This document shows positions 8,866-17,906 of a stretch of 64,000 bases of DNA, one piece after another. How positions within the stretch are numbered: the first letter of the stretch is position 1; each line of letters begins with the position of its first letter. The stretch lies in NCBI GenBank assembly GCA_051876355.1, contig JBJEHU010000047.1:20232-84231 (forward strand), written 5' to 3'. A model generated the notes under the pieces. The model had not been told where the DNA came from, did no database searches, and saw only the letters and a program-made list of their open reading frames with translations. A program made the position numbers and the translations under genes. This DNA comes from Olsenella_L sp051876355 (GTDB taxonomy: Bacteria > Actinomycetota > Coriobacteriia > Coriobacteriales > Atopobiaceae).

Positions 8866-9657
8866 ATGCCTATCGGACCAGCGCGCATGCCGCTCTTCGA
8901 CCATCTCGGAGAGCTCCGCCGCCGTCTCACCATCATCGTCGTCTCCGTCCTTGCGACGGCTGTCATCATCTATTTCGCGACGCCGACGCTCATCGAGTTC
9001 ATGCTCGATCCTCTGCGTGGCATCCTGGGAGAGGATGCGAAGCTCCAGGTCCTCACCGTCCTCGGCGGCTTCACGATTCGCTTCAAGGTCGCCTTCTTCT
9101 TCGGCATGATCATCTGCACGCCGATCATCATCTGGGAGATCATGGCATTCTTCCTTCCGGCACTGAAGGAGAAGGAGCGCAGATGGGTCATCCCGACTGT
9201 CGCCGCTCTTGTCATCCTCTTCTTCCTCGGCATGATCTTCTGCTACTTCGTGATCCAGAGCGCCGCCTTCGGCTGGCTCCTGCAGCAGACGGATGACTTC
9301 GCCTCCGCCATCTACAACGCCGAGGACTACCTCGACATCTTCATGAAGCTCGAGATCGGCTTCGGCATCGCGTTCGAGATCCCGCTGGTGATCTTCTATC
9401 TGTCCATCCTGCACATCGTGCCGTATTCGACGTTCCGTGCGCAGTGGCGCTACATCTACGTCGGCCTCATGACGCTCTCCGGCATCGTCACGCCGGATGC
9501 AAGCCCGGTCACGATGCTGCTCATGTTCGCAGCGCTCATCGGCCTCTACGAGATCGCTCTGGCCATCGCCCGCCAGGTCATCACCGCCCGCGACGGCAAG
9601 GAAGCCCTCAAGTGGACACGCGAGGACTATGAGGAGCACGAGTTCGACAAGGAATAG
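8866..9657 (+). CDS. tatC: Sec-independent protein translocase TatC
   Basis: TatC (263 aa) is the polytopic receptor for twin-arginine signal peptides. The N-terminal FDHLGELRRRL is the diagnostic cytoplasmic signature. Six hydrophobic segments are visible, with the conserved FEIPLVIF and LSGIVTPDASPVTM regions. AAAGGAGG stands before the ATG and overlaps the end of the TatA/B-like gene. The next gene (topA) starts immediately after its stop. Confidence 0.95.
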   Translation: MPIGPARMPLFDHLGELRRRLTIIVVSVLATAVIIYFATPTLIEFMLDPLRGILGEDAKLQVLTVLGGFTIRFKVAFFFGMIICTPIIIWEIMAFFLPALKEKERRWVIPTVAALVILFFLGMIFCYFVIQSAAFGWLLQQTDDFASAIYNAEDYLDIFMKLEIGFGIAFEIPLVIFYLSILHIVPYSTFRAQWRYIYVGLMTLSGIVTPDASPVTMLLMFAALIGLYEIALAIARQVITARDGKEALKWTREDYEEHEFDKE

Positions 9658-12255
9658 GTGAAGAGCTTGAAACTCGTTATCACCGAGAAAAACGATGCAG
9701 CCACGCAGATTGCGCGGCTGCTTTCCGAATCTGGGAAGCCCAAGGCAGACAAGGTGTATTCGACGCCGATCTACCGCTTCCAGCACGACGGGGAGGAGTG
9801 GGTGACCATAGGCCTCCGTGGCCACATCATGGCCCCCGACTTCCCGCCTGAGCTCAAATACAGCAAGAAGGAGGGCTGGTACGGTCTCACCGAAGACGGC
9901 GAGCACCTGCCGGCCCATCTGCCTGACACGCTCGCAAAGCCGCCCTTCAAGAAGAAGAAGCCGTTCTTGGAGGACGGCGTCGACGTGAAGGGCTGGAAGA
10001 TTCCGGCCCTGCCATATCTTGTCTGGTCGCCGATCGAGAAGAAGCCGGCCGAGAAGGAGATCATCCGCTCGCTCAAGAACCTCGCGAAGAAGGCCGACTC
10101 CATCATCATCGCCACGGACTTCGACCGCGAAGGCGAGCTCATCGGCTCCGACGCCCTGCGCCAGGTGCGCCAGGTCGCACCCACGACGCCGGCCCTGCGT
10201 GCCCGCTACTCCGCCTTCACGAAGGCAGAGATCGACCATGCGTTCACGCACCTCGTCGAGCTTGACCAGGATCTGGCGGACGCCGGCGAGAGCCGCCAGT
10301 ACATCGACCTCATCTGGGGTGCAGCACTCACGCGCTACCTCACGGTCGCCCGCTTCGGCGGTCTCGGCAATACCCGCTCGGCAGGACGCGTGCAGACGCC
10401 GACTCTGGCGCTGGTCGTCGCGCGCGAGCGCGAGCGCCAGGCTTTCGTGCCGAAGGACTACTGGGTCATCTCGGGCGAGCTCTCGAAGGAGAAGGACTCC
10501 TTCAAGGTCACCCATACAACGGCACGCTTCTGGGACAAGGACAAGGCCGATGCAGCCTTTGCGGCCGTGAAGGATGCAAAGACGGCCACGGTCACCGGCA
10601 TCGAGAAGAAGTCGCGCACCGTGCATGCACCGGCACCGTTCAACACGACGTCCATGCAGGCAGCAGCGGCAGCCGAAGGCATCGCTCCTGGACGCGCGAT
10701 GAGGATTGCCGAGTCGCTCTACATGAAAGGCCTCATCTCCTATCCGCGTGTCGACAACACGGTCTATCCGAAGTCGCTTGACCTCAAGGAGTGCGTGAGG
10801 ACCTTGAAGGCCGTGCCGCAGTATGCACCAGTGTGCGACAGGCTCCTGGCGCAGCCGAAGCTCGTCGCGACCCGCGGCAAGCAGGAGACGACAGACCACC
10901 CGCCCATCTATCCGACGGCCGCAGCAGACCCTTCGGACCTTCAGCCTGCCGACTGGAAGCTCTACAACCTGATCGCCCGCCGCTTCTTGGCGACGCTCAT
11001 GCAGCCGGCCACGATCGAGGGCACGAAGCTTGTCTTCTCGATCGAGGGAGAGCCGTTCCAGGCGACGGGAGACGTGCTCGTGAAGCCGGGCTTCCGTGCC
11101 ATCTATCCTTACGGCATGAAGAAGGACGAGCAGCTGCCGCAGCTCGCCGAAGGCGATGTCTGCAACGTCGAGTCGCTCTCGATGGATGCGAAGCAGACGG
11201 AGCCGCCTGCCCGCTACAGCCAGGGCAAGCTCATCCAGGAGATGGAGAAGGCAGGCCTCGGCACGAAGTCGACCCGTGCCTCCATCATCGACCGCCTCTT
11301 CGAGGTCAAGTACCTCAAGAACAATCCGATCGAGCCCTCCCAGCTCGGCATGGCCGTCATCGAGGCGCTGCACACCTACGCGCCGCATATCACGACGCCG
11401 GAGATGACAAGCGAGCTCGAGCAGGACATGAACGAGGTTGCCGAGGGCCGCGAGACGCAGAGCGAGGTTGTCGACCACTCCCGTGCGCTCCTTGCCGGCA
11501 TGCTCGACGATCTCATCGACCATACGGAAGACCTCGGCAACGCGATTGCCGACGCCGTGACGGCCGATGCGAAGATCGGCGTCTGCCCGAAGTGCGGCCA
11601 CGACCTCGTCGTGAAGACGTCCGCGAAGACGCGCTCGAGCTTCGTCGGCTGCACGAATTGGCCGGACTGCGATGTCACGTATCCTTTGCCGAAGGGCAGG
11701 ATCGAGCCGATCGAGGGCGAGGCAGGCGTGTGCCCGGAGTGCGGTGCTCCCCGCATCAAGGTGCATCCGTTCAGGAGCCGTGCCTACGAGATGTGCGTGA
11801 ACCCGAAGTGCCCGACGAACTATGAGCCGGACCTCGTCGTCGGCGAGTGCCCGACGTGCAAGGCTGCCGGCAAGGATGCGAAGCTCATCGCCCACAAGTC
11901 GGAGAAGACCGGCAAGCGCTTCATCCGCTGCGAGAACTACGACGAATGCGGAACGAGCTATCCGCTTCCGGCCCGCGGCAAGCTCGAGGCGACAGGGGAG
12001 ACCTGTCCAGCCTGCGGAGCGCCGCTTGTCGTCGTGCATACGGCCCGCGGCCCCTGGAAGCTCTGCCCGAATCCCGCCTGCCCGGAAAACGAGAAGAAGG
12101 CAGCGGCCAGGACGACAGGCAGGGCATCCGGCAGGACGAGAACCTCTTCGAGGAGCGCGTCCGCAAAGGGTGCCGCATCGAAGTCGTCTGCCAAGAAGGC
12201 TCCGGCCCGAAAGACCGCTGCCCGCAAGACGACGCGCAAGAAGGCGGCAGAGTAG
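9658..12255 (+). CDS. topA: Type IA DNA topoisomerase I, archaeal-like variant
   Basis: This enzyme (865 aa) relaxes negatively supercoiled DNA through a tyrosine-DNA link. It shows the TOPRIM acidic motif (ATDFDREGELIGSDAL), GRVQTPTLALVVARE, and the active-site tyrosine in LISYPRVDNTVYP. The usual bacterial TopA has a Tyr-Met-Arg motif there; the Y-P-R form with NTVYP resembles archaeal enzymes. Three Cys4 zinc ribbons follow from about residue 640 (CPKCGHDL, CPECGAPR, CPTCKAAG, CPACGAPL), then a 50-residue Lys/Ala/Arg tail. The start is GTG immediately after tatC. tmk begins one base after the stop. Confidence 0.9.
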   Translation: MKSLKLVITEKNDAATQIARLLSESGKPKADKVYSTPIYRFQHDGEEWVTIGLRGHIMAPDFPPELKYSKKEGWYGLTEDGEHLPAHLPDTLAKPPFKKKKPFLEDGVDVKGWKIPALPYLVWSPIEKKPAEKEIIRSLKNLAKKADSIIIATDFDREGELIGSDALRQVRQVAPTTPALRARYSAFTKAEIDHAFTHLVELDQDLADAGESRQYIDLIWGAALTRYLTVARFGGLGNTRSAGRVQTPTLALVVARERERQAFVPKDYWVISGELSKEKDSFKVTHTTARFWDKDKADAAFAAVKDAKTATVTGIEKKSRTVHAPAPFNTTSMQAAAAAEGIAPGRAMRIAESLYMKGLISYPRVDNTVYPKSLDLKECVRTLKAVPQYAPVCDRLLAQPKLVATRGKQETTDHPPIYPTAAADPSDLQPADWKLYNLIARRFLATLMQPATIEGTKLVFSIEGEPFQATGDVLVKPGFRAIYPYGMKKDEQLPQLAEGDVCNVESLSMDAKQTEPPARYSQGKLIQEMEKAGLGTKSTRASIIDRLFEVKYLKNNPIEPSQLGMAVIEALHTYAPHITTPEMTSELEQDMNEVAEGRETQSEVVDHSRALLAGMLDDLIDHTEDLGNAIADAVTADAKIGVCPKCGHDLVVKTSAKTRSSFVGCTNWPDCDVTYPLPKGRIEPIEGEAGVCPECGAPRIKVHPFRSRAYEMCVNPKCPTNYEPDLVVGECPTCKAAGKDAKLIAHKSEKTGKRFIRCENYDECGTSYPLPARGKLEATGETCPACGAPLVVVHTARGPWKLCPNPACPENEKKAAARTTGRASGRTRTSSRSASAKGAASKSSAKKAPARKTAARKTTRKKAAE

Positions 12256-12256
12256 C

Positions 12257-12898
12257 ATGGGCGCATTCATCAGCTTCGAAGGCATCGACGGCTGCGGCAA
12301 GTCGACGCAGGCGCAGATTCTTGCACGCTCGCTCGAAGCGGCAGGCTTCGAGGTCGTGCTCACGCGCGAGCCTGGCGGCACGAAGATCTCGGAGAAGATC
12401 CGCCGGATTCTGCTCGACCCGGAGAACGGCGAGATGGCTGACGGCTGCGAGCTCATGCTCTATGAGGCATCGAGGGCGCAGCTCGTGAGCGAGTGTCTCC
12501 GTCCGGCCCTTGCCCGTGGCGCCTGGGTCATCTGCGACCGCTATGCCGATTCGACCGTCGCCTACCAGTCGGCTGGCAGGAAGATCTCTCCCGATATCGT
12601 GCGGCGCGCGAACGAGCTCGGCACGCTCGGGCTCGTCCCGGATGTGACATTGCTCCTCGATATGGACCCCGTGCATGCGCTGGCCCGTGCCACCCAAGGC
12701 GGGGCCGACCGCCTCGAGGCGGAAGGCATCGCATTCCAGCAGAAGGTGCGCGAAGGCTACCTTGCGCTTGCGAAGGAAGAGCCGGAGCGCATCCGCTGGG
12801 TCGATGCGGAGGGGACCGAAGAGGCATGCGCCGAGCGCTGCCGTGCTGTCCTTCTGCATGCATTCCCCGAGCTTTCCCGGGCAGGCCTCCATGTCTGA
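12257..12898 (+). CDS. tmk: Thymidylate kinase
   Basis: Tmk (213 aa) phosphorylates dTMP to dTDP. The P-loop FEGIDGCGKSTQ, the TREPGGT motif and the DRYADSTVAYQ motif are all present in the right order. The ATG directly follows the topA stop and matches the family start. A longer in-frame reading upstream is a topA shadow. It overlaps the next gene (holB) by eight bases, the common tmk-holB-ricT order. Confidence 0.96.
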   Translation: MGAFISFEGIDGCGKSTQAQILARSLEAAGFEVVLTREPGGTKISEKIRRILLDPENGEMADGCELMLYEASRAQLVSECLRPALARGAWVICDRYADSTVAYQSAGRKISPDIVRRANELGTLGLVPDVTLLLDMDPVHALARATQGGADRLEAEGIAFQQKVREGYLALAKEEPERIRWVDAEGTEEACAERCRAVLLHAFPELSRAGLHV

Positions 12899-14015
12899 GC
12901 GGGCGGCCCTGCCGAAGGCGCTTGCCGCGCTCGAGATGCAGGATGCGGTCAGGGACTTTTTGGGGCGCTCCGTCACGGAGGGCCACATCACGCATGCCTA
13001 TCTCTTCTGCGGGGCTCCGGGCTCCGGCATGGAGGAGGCAGCGCTGGCCCTTGCCGAGTGCCTTGTCTGTCCCAACGGGGGAGATGGCACGTGCGAGGAG
13101 TGCATCCGGGTCCGCCACCGCACGCATCCTGATGTCCATTGGCTGCATCCCGGATCTGCCACGGGCTACCTTGTCTCGGAGATCCGCGACCTTATCGCCG
13201 ATGTGCAGCTCGCTCCGGTGCGTGCGAAGACGAAGCTCTACATCCTCGAGAGCGCTGCGCTCTTGAAAGGCGCCTCTGCAAATGCGCTCCTGAAGACGCT
13301 CGAGGAGCCGCCTGAGCATACGGTTTTCATCCTGCTTGCGCGCTCGCCGGAGGCCGTGCTCTCGACCATCGTGTCGAGGTGCCAGATCGTGCCGTTCCGT
13401 GCCATCCCCGAGAAGACGGCCATCGCAGCCATCGTCCAGAAGACCGGCGTCTCTGCCCAGGATGCAAGGATTGCGCTCTCTGTCGCAGGCACGCCCGATG
13501 CCGCTTCCGCCTACCTCGGCGAGCCGTCGAGGCGGGAGCTCCGTGCCCGCACGGTCCAGGCAATCGATGGGCTTGCCGAGGACGACATGTGGGACGTGCT
13601 CGTCGCTGCGCGCGGCTTGGCCGACCTTGTGCGCGAGCCTCTGAAGGACGTGAAGAAGGACCAGAAGAAGGAACGGGATAGGGTCTCCGACTACCTTTCC
13701 GCCTCTGCGATTCATTCGCTCGAGGACGCGCAGAAGCGCGAGCTTTCTGCCCGCGAACGTTCGGGTATGATGGAGGTGTTCGCAGTCACGGAATCCGTGC
13801 TCCGCGATGCCCTGCTCGTAGCCGACGGGTGCGCCGAAGCCGCCGTGAATGCCGATATTCCCGGGCTCGCGGAGCGCATCGCCGATGCCGGCACCCCTGC
13901 CATCATGGCAGGATTTGCGGCGGTCGGCGAGGCACGCCAGAGCCTCTCCCATAATGTCTCGTCCCAGCTGACCCTGGAGGTCATGCTGTGTGCCATCAAG
14001 GAGGCACTTTCGTGA
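12891..14015 (+). CDS. holB: DNA polymerase III delta-prime subunit
   Basis: This clamp-loader subunit (374 aa) has the AAA+ layout with a degenerate P-loop region (YLFCGAPGSGMEEAAL), a zinc-binding insert (CLVCPNGGDGTCEEC) and the sensor region KGASANALLKTLEEPPEHTVF. The arginine region LSTIVSRCQ is typical. The start was set at the ATG overlapping the tmk end (MSERAALPKAL). The last bases overlap the GTG start of the ricT-like gene. Confidence 0.93.
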   Translation: MSERAALPKALAALEMQDAVRDFLGRSVTEGHITHAYLFCGAPGSGMEEAALALAECLVCPNGGDGTCEECIRVRHRTHPDVHWLHPGSATGYLVSEIRDLIADVQLAPVRAKTKLYILESAALLKGASANALLKTLEEPPEHTVFILLARSPEAVLSTIVSRCQIVPFRAIPEKTAIAAIVQKTGVSAQDARIALSVAGTPDAASAYLGEPSRRELRARTVQAIDGLAEDDMWDVLVAARGLADLVREPLKDVKKDQKKERDRVSDYLSASAIHSLEDAQKRELSARERSGMMEVFAVTESVLRDALLVADGCAEAAVNADIPGLAERIADAGTPAIMAGFAAVGEARQSLSHNVSSQLTLEVMLCAIKEALS

Positions 14016-15601
14016 CCACCATCATCCCTGTCCAGTTCAAGTACTCGCTGCGCGAGCTCTGGTTCGACCCGAAGGAGACAGGTGCCCGCGAAGCCGACCA
14101 CGTGATCGTCACGACGGAGCGCGGCACCGAGATAGGACTTGCTGTCGGCGACCCCTGCGAGGTCGACGACGAGACGCTCGAAGCCACGATCGGCACGGCA
14201 CCGCTCCAGAATGTGCTGCGCATCGCGACGGAGGCGGATCTTGCCCACGCAGAGCATCTCGCCGAGCTCGGCGAGAAGGCGATGCCGATCTTCCGCAAGC
14301 ATGTCCATGAGTCCGGCCTCGATATGAAGCCGGTCGGTGTCGAGTATCTCTTCGGCGGCGAGAAGGTCGTCTGCTATTTCGCGGCAGAGGACCGTGTCGA
14401 CTTCCGCCAGCTTGTCCGCGAGCTCTCCCATGAGCTGCATGCCCGCATCGATATGCGCCAGATCGGCGTCCGCGAGGAAGCTGCCATCGTCGGCGGCTAC
14501 GGCCACTGCGGCCAGGAGCTGTGCTGCCGCCGCTTCGGGCATGAGTTCCAGCCTGTGTCCATAAGGATGGCAAAAGAGCAGGATCTGCCGCTCAACTCGT
14601 CGAAGATCTCCGGTGCCTGCGGGCGTCTCATGTGCTGCCTGCGCTATGAGTTCGAGGCCTACCGCGACTTCAAGAGCAGGGCGCCGAAGCGCAATGCCGT
14701 GATCGATACGCCGCTCGGCAAGGCGAAGATCGTCGAATACGATACGCCGAAGGAGGAGCTCCTGCTCCGCGTCGAGAACGGCAAGTCGTTCCGCGTGCCG
14801 CTCAAGGACATGACGGCAAGCGAGGCCGCCTGCAAGAAGTCGGAAGAGCTCGGCTGCGCCTGCCGTCCCGATACGGTCACGCGCGCTGTCCTCGACAGGC
14901 TCGATTCTCCCGATATCCAGATGGCCTTGGCCGAGCTTGATCGCGAGCACGGCGTGCTTCCGCCCGAGCCGACGCTGCCTGAAGCAGACAACCTCCTCCC
15001 GGAGACGAAGAGGAGGCGCCGCCGTGCCGAGGGCAAGGGCCAGGGCAGCGCGCATATGGTGAAGGTCGAGATTCCCGACGGAAGCCCGGCACCGGCAACG
15101 CCGAAGCCGCGCCGCCGCCGCAAGGTCCGCATGGACGCGCCCGAATCCGCACCTGCGGCATCCCAGGAGCATGCATCCGGCGAAGAGGCACCGGCCCGCT
15201 CCCGCCGCCGCCATCACCATGTGGAAGGCGCTCCGGAAGCCCAGGAGCAGAAGGGGCAGCAGCCGAAGCAGCAGAAGGCAGAGCAGCCGCGCCCGCAGCG
15301 CCGCCGCCATACGGTGCAGGAGCAGGGCGAGGGTGCCGCCGAGGGCAACGGGCCGAGAAGGCCCCGCCGCCGTCCTGGCGACAGGGGAGGCCAGGCCCAG
15401 GATGCCCGCAATGGCCGCGGCTCCAAGCGAGAGGGAGCGTCCCAGAAGGGCTCCGGCAAGGAGGCACCCCGTCCGAAGCACCTGCGTCCCGAAGGGCAGA
15501 AGGGCGAAGAGCGCGGCTCCGGCGAGCGTCCGCGCCGCCGCCACCGCTCGGGCGGCAAGGGAGGCGCACAGCCTTCCTCTGGCGCTCCGTCCGGCGAGTG
15601 A
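14012..15601 (+). CDS. PSP1-domain protein (RicT-like) with a long basic tail
   Basis: The N-terminal 270 residues form a PSP1 domain: the Cys cluster GHCGQELCCRRFGHEF and SGACGRLMCCLRYE are clear. In Bacillus, RicT (YaaT) acts with RicA and RicF in an Fe-S complex affecting RNase Y and RNA processing. Here the domain is followed by about 200 residues rich in Arg, Gln, Pro and Gly, with many RRR clusters, which suggests RNA binding or condensate behaviour. The GTG start overlaps the holB stop and is preceded by AAGGAGG; longer in-frame starts lie inside holB. A hairpin terminator follows. The PSP1 call is firm; the tail function is inference. Confidence 0.88.
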   Translation: MTTIIPVQFKYSLRELWFDPKETGAREADHVIVTTERGTEIGLAVGDPCEVDDETLEATIGTAPLQNVLRIATEADLAHAEHLAELGEKAMPIFRKHVHESGLDMKPVGVEYLFGGEKVVCYFAAEDRVDFRQLVRELSHELHARIDMRQIGVREEAAIVGGYGHCGQELCCRRFGHEFQPVSIRMAKEQDLPLNSSKISGACGRLMCCLRYEFEAYRDFKSRAPKRNAVIDTPLGKAKIVEYDTPKEELLLRVENGKSFRVPLKDMTASEAACKKSEELGCACRPDTVTRAVLDRLDSPDIQMALAELDREHGVLPPEPTLPEADNLLPETKRRRRRAEGKGQGSAHMVKVEIPDGSPAPATPKPRRRRKVRMDAPESAPAASQEHASGEEAPARSRRRHHHVEGAPEAQEQKGQQPKQQKAEQPRPQRRRHTVQEQGEGAAEGNGPRRPRRRPGDRGGQAQDARNGRGSKREGASQKGSGKEAPRPKHLRPEGQKGEERGSGERPRRRHRSGGKGGAQPSSGAPSGE

Positions 15602-15626
15602 TTCCTGGATTCGAACAGAATATAAA

Positions 15627-15638
15627 GAACTTGTGTTC
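15627..15638. promoter_or_regulatory. SOS-box-like palindrome (LexA site) before dinB
   Basis: The site is GAAC-TTGT-GTTC, matching the GAAC-N4-GTTC core of LexA operators in Gram-positive bacteria. A -10-like TATGAT lies at 15650-15655, so the site would sit between the -35 and -10 positions. dinB is a classical LexA target. Confidence 0.6.
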
Positions 15639-15667
15639 GGCCTTTCCGCTATGATGGAGAGGCCGAA
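15636..15667 (+). terminator. Hairpin terminator after the ricT-like gene
   Basis: A 12-bp stem with one mismatch (arm TTCGGCCTTTCC) encloses an 8-base loop and is followed by TTTCTG. It overlaps the right half of the SOS-box-like site. The loop contains the -10-like TATGAT, so transcripts starting there would not form the hairpin. Confidence 0.55.
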
Positions 15668-15730
15668 TTTCTGTCGCTTCCCTCTGGCATACTACGAACA
15701 GATGTTCCATACTGGATGCAAGGAGGAGCG

Positions 15731-17059
15731 ATGGAAACACAGCATGCGTGCGCCCGCGATGCGCACATCGCTTTCGGCGGTGCGATCGATACGAGCCGCG
15801 TCATCATCCACAGCGACATGAATGCCTTCTATGCAAGCGTCGAGCAGGCGGAACACCCCGAGCTCAGGGGCCTTCCCGTCATCGTCGGCGGCGACGAAGA
15901 GGCCCGCCACGGCATCGTCCTCACGGCAAGCTACGAGGCGAAGCGGCGCGGCGTGAAGACGGCGATGGCACTGTGGCAGGCACGGAAGGCCTGCCCCGAA
16001 GCGATCGTCGTGCCGCCGCACTACAAGCTCTACCAGCGCTATTCACAGCTGGCCCGCAAGATCTATTACGACTATACCGACCTCGTGGAGCCGTTCGGGC
16101 CGGACGAGGCCTGGCTCGATATCACGGAATCGGCCCATCTGGCAGGCGGCGATGCGACGCTCATCGCGCAGGAGATCTCGGAGCGCATCCTCTCCGAGCT
16201 CGGCCTCACGGTCTCGGTCGGCCTTTCCTGGAACAAGATATTCGCGAAGTTCGGCTCAGACCACGACAAGCCGAATGGGTTCATGGAGATACGGCCCGAG
16301 AATGCCGCACGCCTCGTCTGGCCCTGTCCAGCAGAAGACCTCCTCTATGTCGGACCGGCGACGGCGCGCAAGCTTGCCCGCCTCGGCATCCGCACGATAG
16401 GGGAGCTCGCTGCCTCGGACGAAGAGCTCATCCGCCATGTCCTCGGCAGGATGGGGCTCGTCGTGCGCTCGTTCGCGCAGGGGCGCGACAGCGACCCCGT
16501 GCGTCCGTTCGTGCCGACCACCGCCGATATCGCACGCGAGATCAAGAGCGTCGGGAATGGCATCACGGCGCCGTTCGACGTCGAGGACGAAAGGTGCGCA
16601 CGCCAGATCGTCTGGCTCATGGGCGAGTCGGTCGCGCAGAGGCTCCGGGCGCTTGGATTCGCGGCAGAGGGCATCGCGGTCTCCATGAGGGACGCGGATA
16701 CGCTCATGCAGGAATCGCGGCAGCTCCGGCTTCCTCGTCCTTCCTGCATCACGCAGGAGCTCTGCAGCACGGCAGCAGACCTCTTCTGCGAAAGCTGGGA
16801 TGTCACGGCGCGTCCGGTGCGTGCCATCGGTGTCCGCGCGCTCGGCCTCGTGCCGGCAGATGTGCCCATCCAGCTCGATCTTGCCGGAACGGAGCTCTCA
16901 AGGCTGCGCCTCCGGGCGCTCGACGATGCGATCGACGCTCTCCGGTCGCGCTTCGGGAACCATGCGGTGCGCAGGCTTTCGGAACTCACCGACGAGAGGC
17001 TTTCGGACCTCGATCCCGAGAAGGACAACACCGTTCATCCGGTATCGTATTTCGCGTAA
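15731..17059 (+). CDS. dinB: DNA polymerase IV (Y-family)
   Basis: This translesion polymerase (442 aa) has the catalytic IIHSDMNAFYASVEQ motif, the SYEAKRRGVKTAMALWQA finger segment, and the DEAWLDIT acidic motif. The helix-hairpin-helix (LARLGIRTIGELAA) and little-finger regions follow. The ATG at 15731 is preceded by AAGGAGG; an ATG five codons upstream has no such site. The SOS-box-like palindrome about 100 bases upstream suggests damage induction. Confidence 0.93.
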   Translation: METQHACARDAHIAFGGAIDTSRVIIHSDMNAFYASVEQAEHPELRGLPVIVGGDEEARHGIVLTASYEAKRRGVKTAMALWQARKACPEAIVVPPHYKLYQRYSQLARKIYYDYTDLVEPFGPDEAWLDITESAHLAGGDATLIAQEISERILSELGLTVSVGLSWNKIFAKFGSDHDKPNGFMEIRPENAARLVWPCPAEDLLYVGPATARKLARLGIRTIGELAASDEELIRHVLGRMGLVVRSFAQGRDSDPVRPFVPTTADIAREIKSVGNGITAPFDVEDERCARQIVWLMGESVAQRLRALGFAAEGIAVSMRDADTLMQESRQLRLPRPSCITQELCSTAADLFCESWDVTARPVRAIGVRALGLVPADVPIQLDLAGTELSRLRLRALDDAIDALRSRFGNHAVRRLSELTDERLSDLDPEKDNTVHPVSYFA

Positions 17060-17074
17060 GGGAGGCAGCACTCC

Positions 17075-17341
17075 ATGAGGGGCGTGGTGGAGCGCCAGAA
17101 GCGCTATGTCACAGTCATATCGAAGACCGATGAGGATGGCAGGGTGACGCCTCTCACCGTCGTGTGGGAGGATGGAGTGCACTACGATGTCGACCGTGTG
17201 CTCGATGTGCGGCAGGCCTGCTCGCTCAAGACCGGTGGGTGCGGGGTGCGCTACACCGTGAAGGTGGAAGGGCATCCGACCTACCTCTTCTTCGAGGGGC
17301 CGCGCTGGTTCGTGGAGGCAAAGGTCGTGCCTCTGCCATGA
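17075..17341 (+). CDS. Conserved hypothetical protein, 88 aa
   Basis: This small basic protein is probably a beta-rich single domain (VTVISKTDEDGRVTPLTVVWEDG; RYTVKVEGHPTYLFFEGPRWFVE). It contains the motif SLKTGGCGVRY, which looks conserved. It has no signal or membrane segment. It lies 15 bases after dinB with GGGAGG before the start and runs into the queD region, so it is likely in the same transcript. I recognise no named family. Confidence 0.75.
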   Translation: MRGVVERQKRYVTVISKTDEDGRVTPLTVVWEDGVHYDVDRVLDVRQACSLKTGGCGVRYTVKVEGHPTYLFFEGPRWFVEAKVVPLP

Positions 17342-17379
17342 CTGCGACGGGCAGCAGCTGCCCGGGAAAGGCATATGCC

Positions 17380-17805
17380 ATGTATCAGCTCAAGACCGAA
17401 GCAAGCTTCGACGGCGCCCATTTCTTGACCGACTACAACGGGAAGTGCGAGAACCTCCACGGGCATCGCTGGCGTGTCGTCGTCTGCATCCGCCAGAAAG
17501 AGCTCGGAAAGGAGGGCACGATGAAGGACATGGTCGTGGACTTCGGCGTCTTCAAGAAGAAGGTGCGCGACGTCGTCAACAGCTTCGACCACATGTTCCT
17601 CGTCGAGGAAGGCTCGCTCGCGCCTGCGACGATCGAGGCGCTCGAAGGGGAGGGCTTCGTCCTCAAGATGCTGCCGTTCCGCACGACGGCCGAGAACCTT
17701 GCGCACCATTTCGCAGATCTCCTTCAGGCGGAGGGGCTGCCGATATACGAGGTCGATGTGTACGAGACGCCGCTCAACTGCGCAAGCTATTTTCCTGAGG
17801 ACTGA
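17380..17805 (+). CDS. queD: 6-carboxytetrahydropterin synthase family protein (QueD-like)
   Basis: QueD converts dihydroneopterin triphosphate to 6-carboxytetrahydropterin in queuosine synthesis. The zinc-binding and catalytic pattern is complete: Phe-Asp-Gly-Ala-His, CENLHGHRW with the catalytic Cys, a central SFDHMFL, and TTAENLAHHFADLL. The product is 141 aa from the ATG at 17380; a 14-codon-longer start at 17338 overlaps the previous stop and cannot be excluded. queC and queE are not nearby. A role in other pterin chemistry is possible. Confidence 0.85.
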   Translation: MYQLKTEASFDGAHFLTDYNGKCENLHGHRWRVVVCIRQKELGKEGTMKDMVVDFGVFKKKVRDVVNSFDHMFLVEEGSLAPATIEALEGEGFVLKMLPFRTTAENLAHHFADLLQAEGLPIYEVDVYETPLNCASYFPED

Positions 17806-17866
17806 GCCAGCGCATTCTGTTCGGACAATGCAGCCGTTCATGAGGGGCGGCTCTTCAGCTTGAGGG

Positions 17867-17872
17867 TATAAT
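17867..17872 (+). promoter_or_regulatory. Candidate -10 element for the GH5-like gene
   Basis: A perfect TATAAT lies 35 bases upstream of the ATG, in the gap after queD. No good -35 is visible at the expected distance. Confidence 0.45.
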
Positions 17873-17906
17873 TCCTGTATGTGCGAGCATAGATGAGGTG
17901 GCAGAC

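Noticed and set aside
8677..12456. A 1259-residue open frame on the minus strand
   Set aside because: It lies exactly antisense to tatC, topA and part of tmk, is full of Leu/Arg/Gly/His runs typical of the complement of high-G+C codons, and has no motif. The plus-strand genes are certain.
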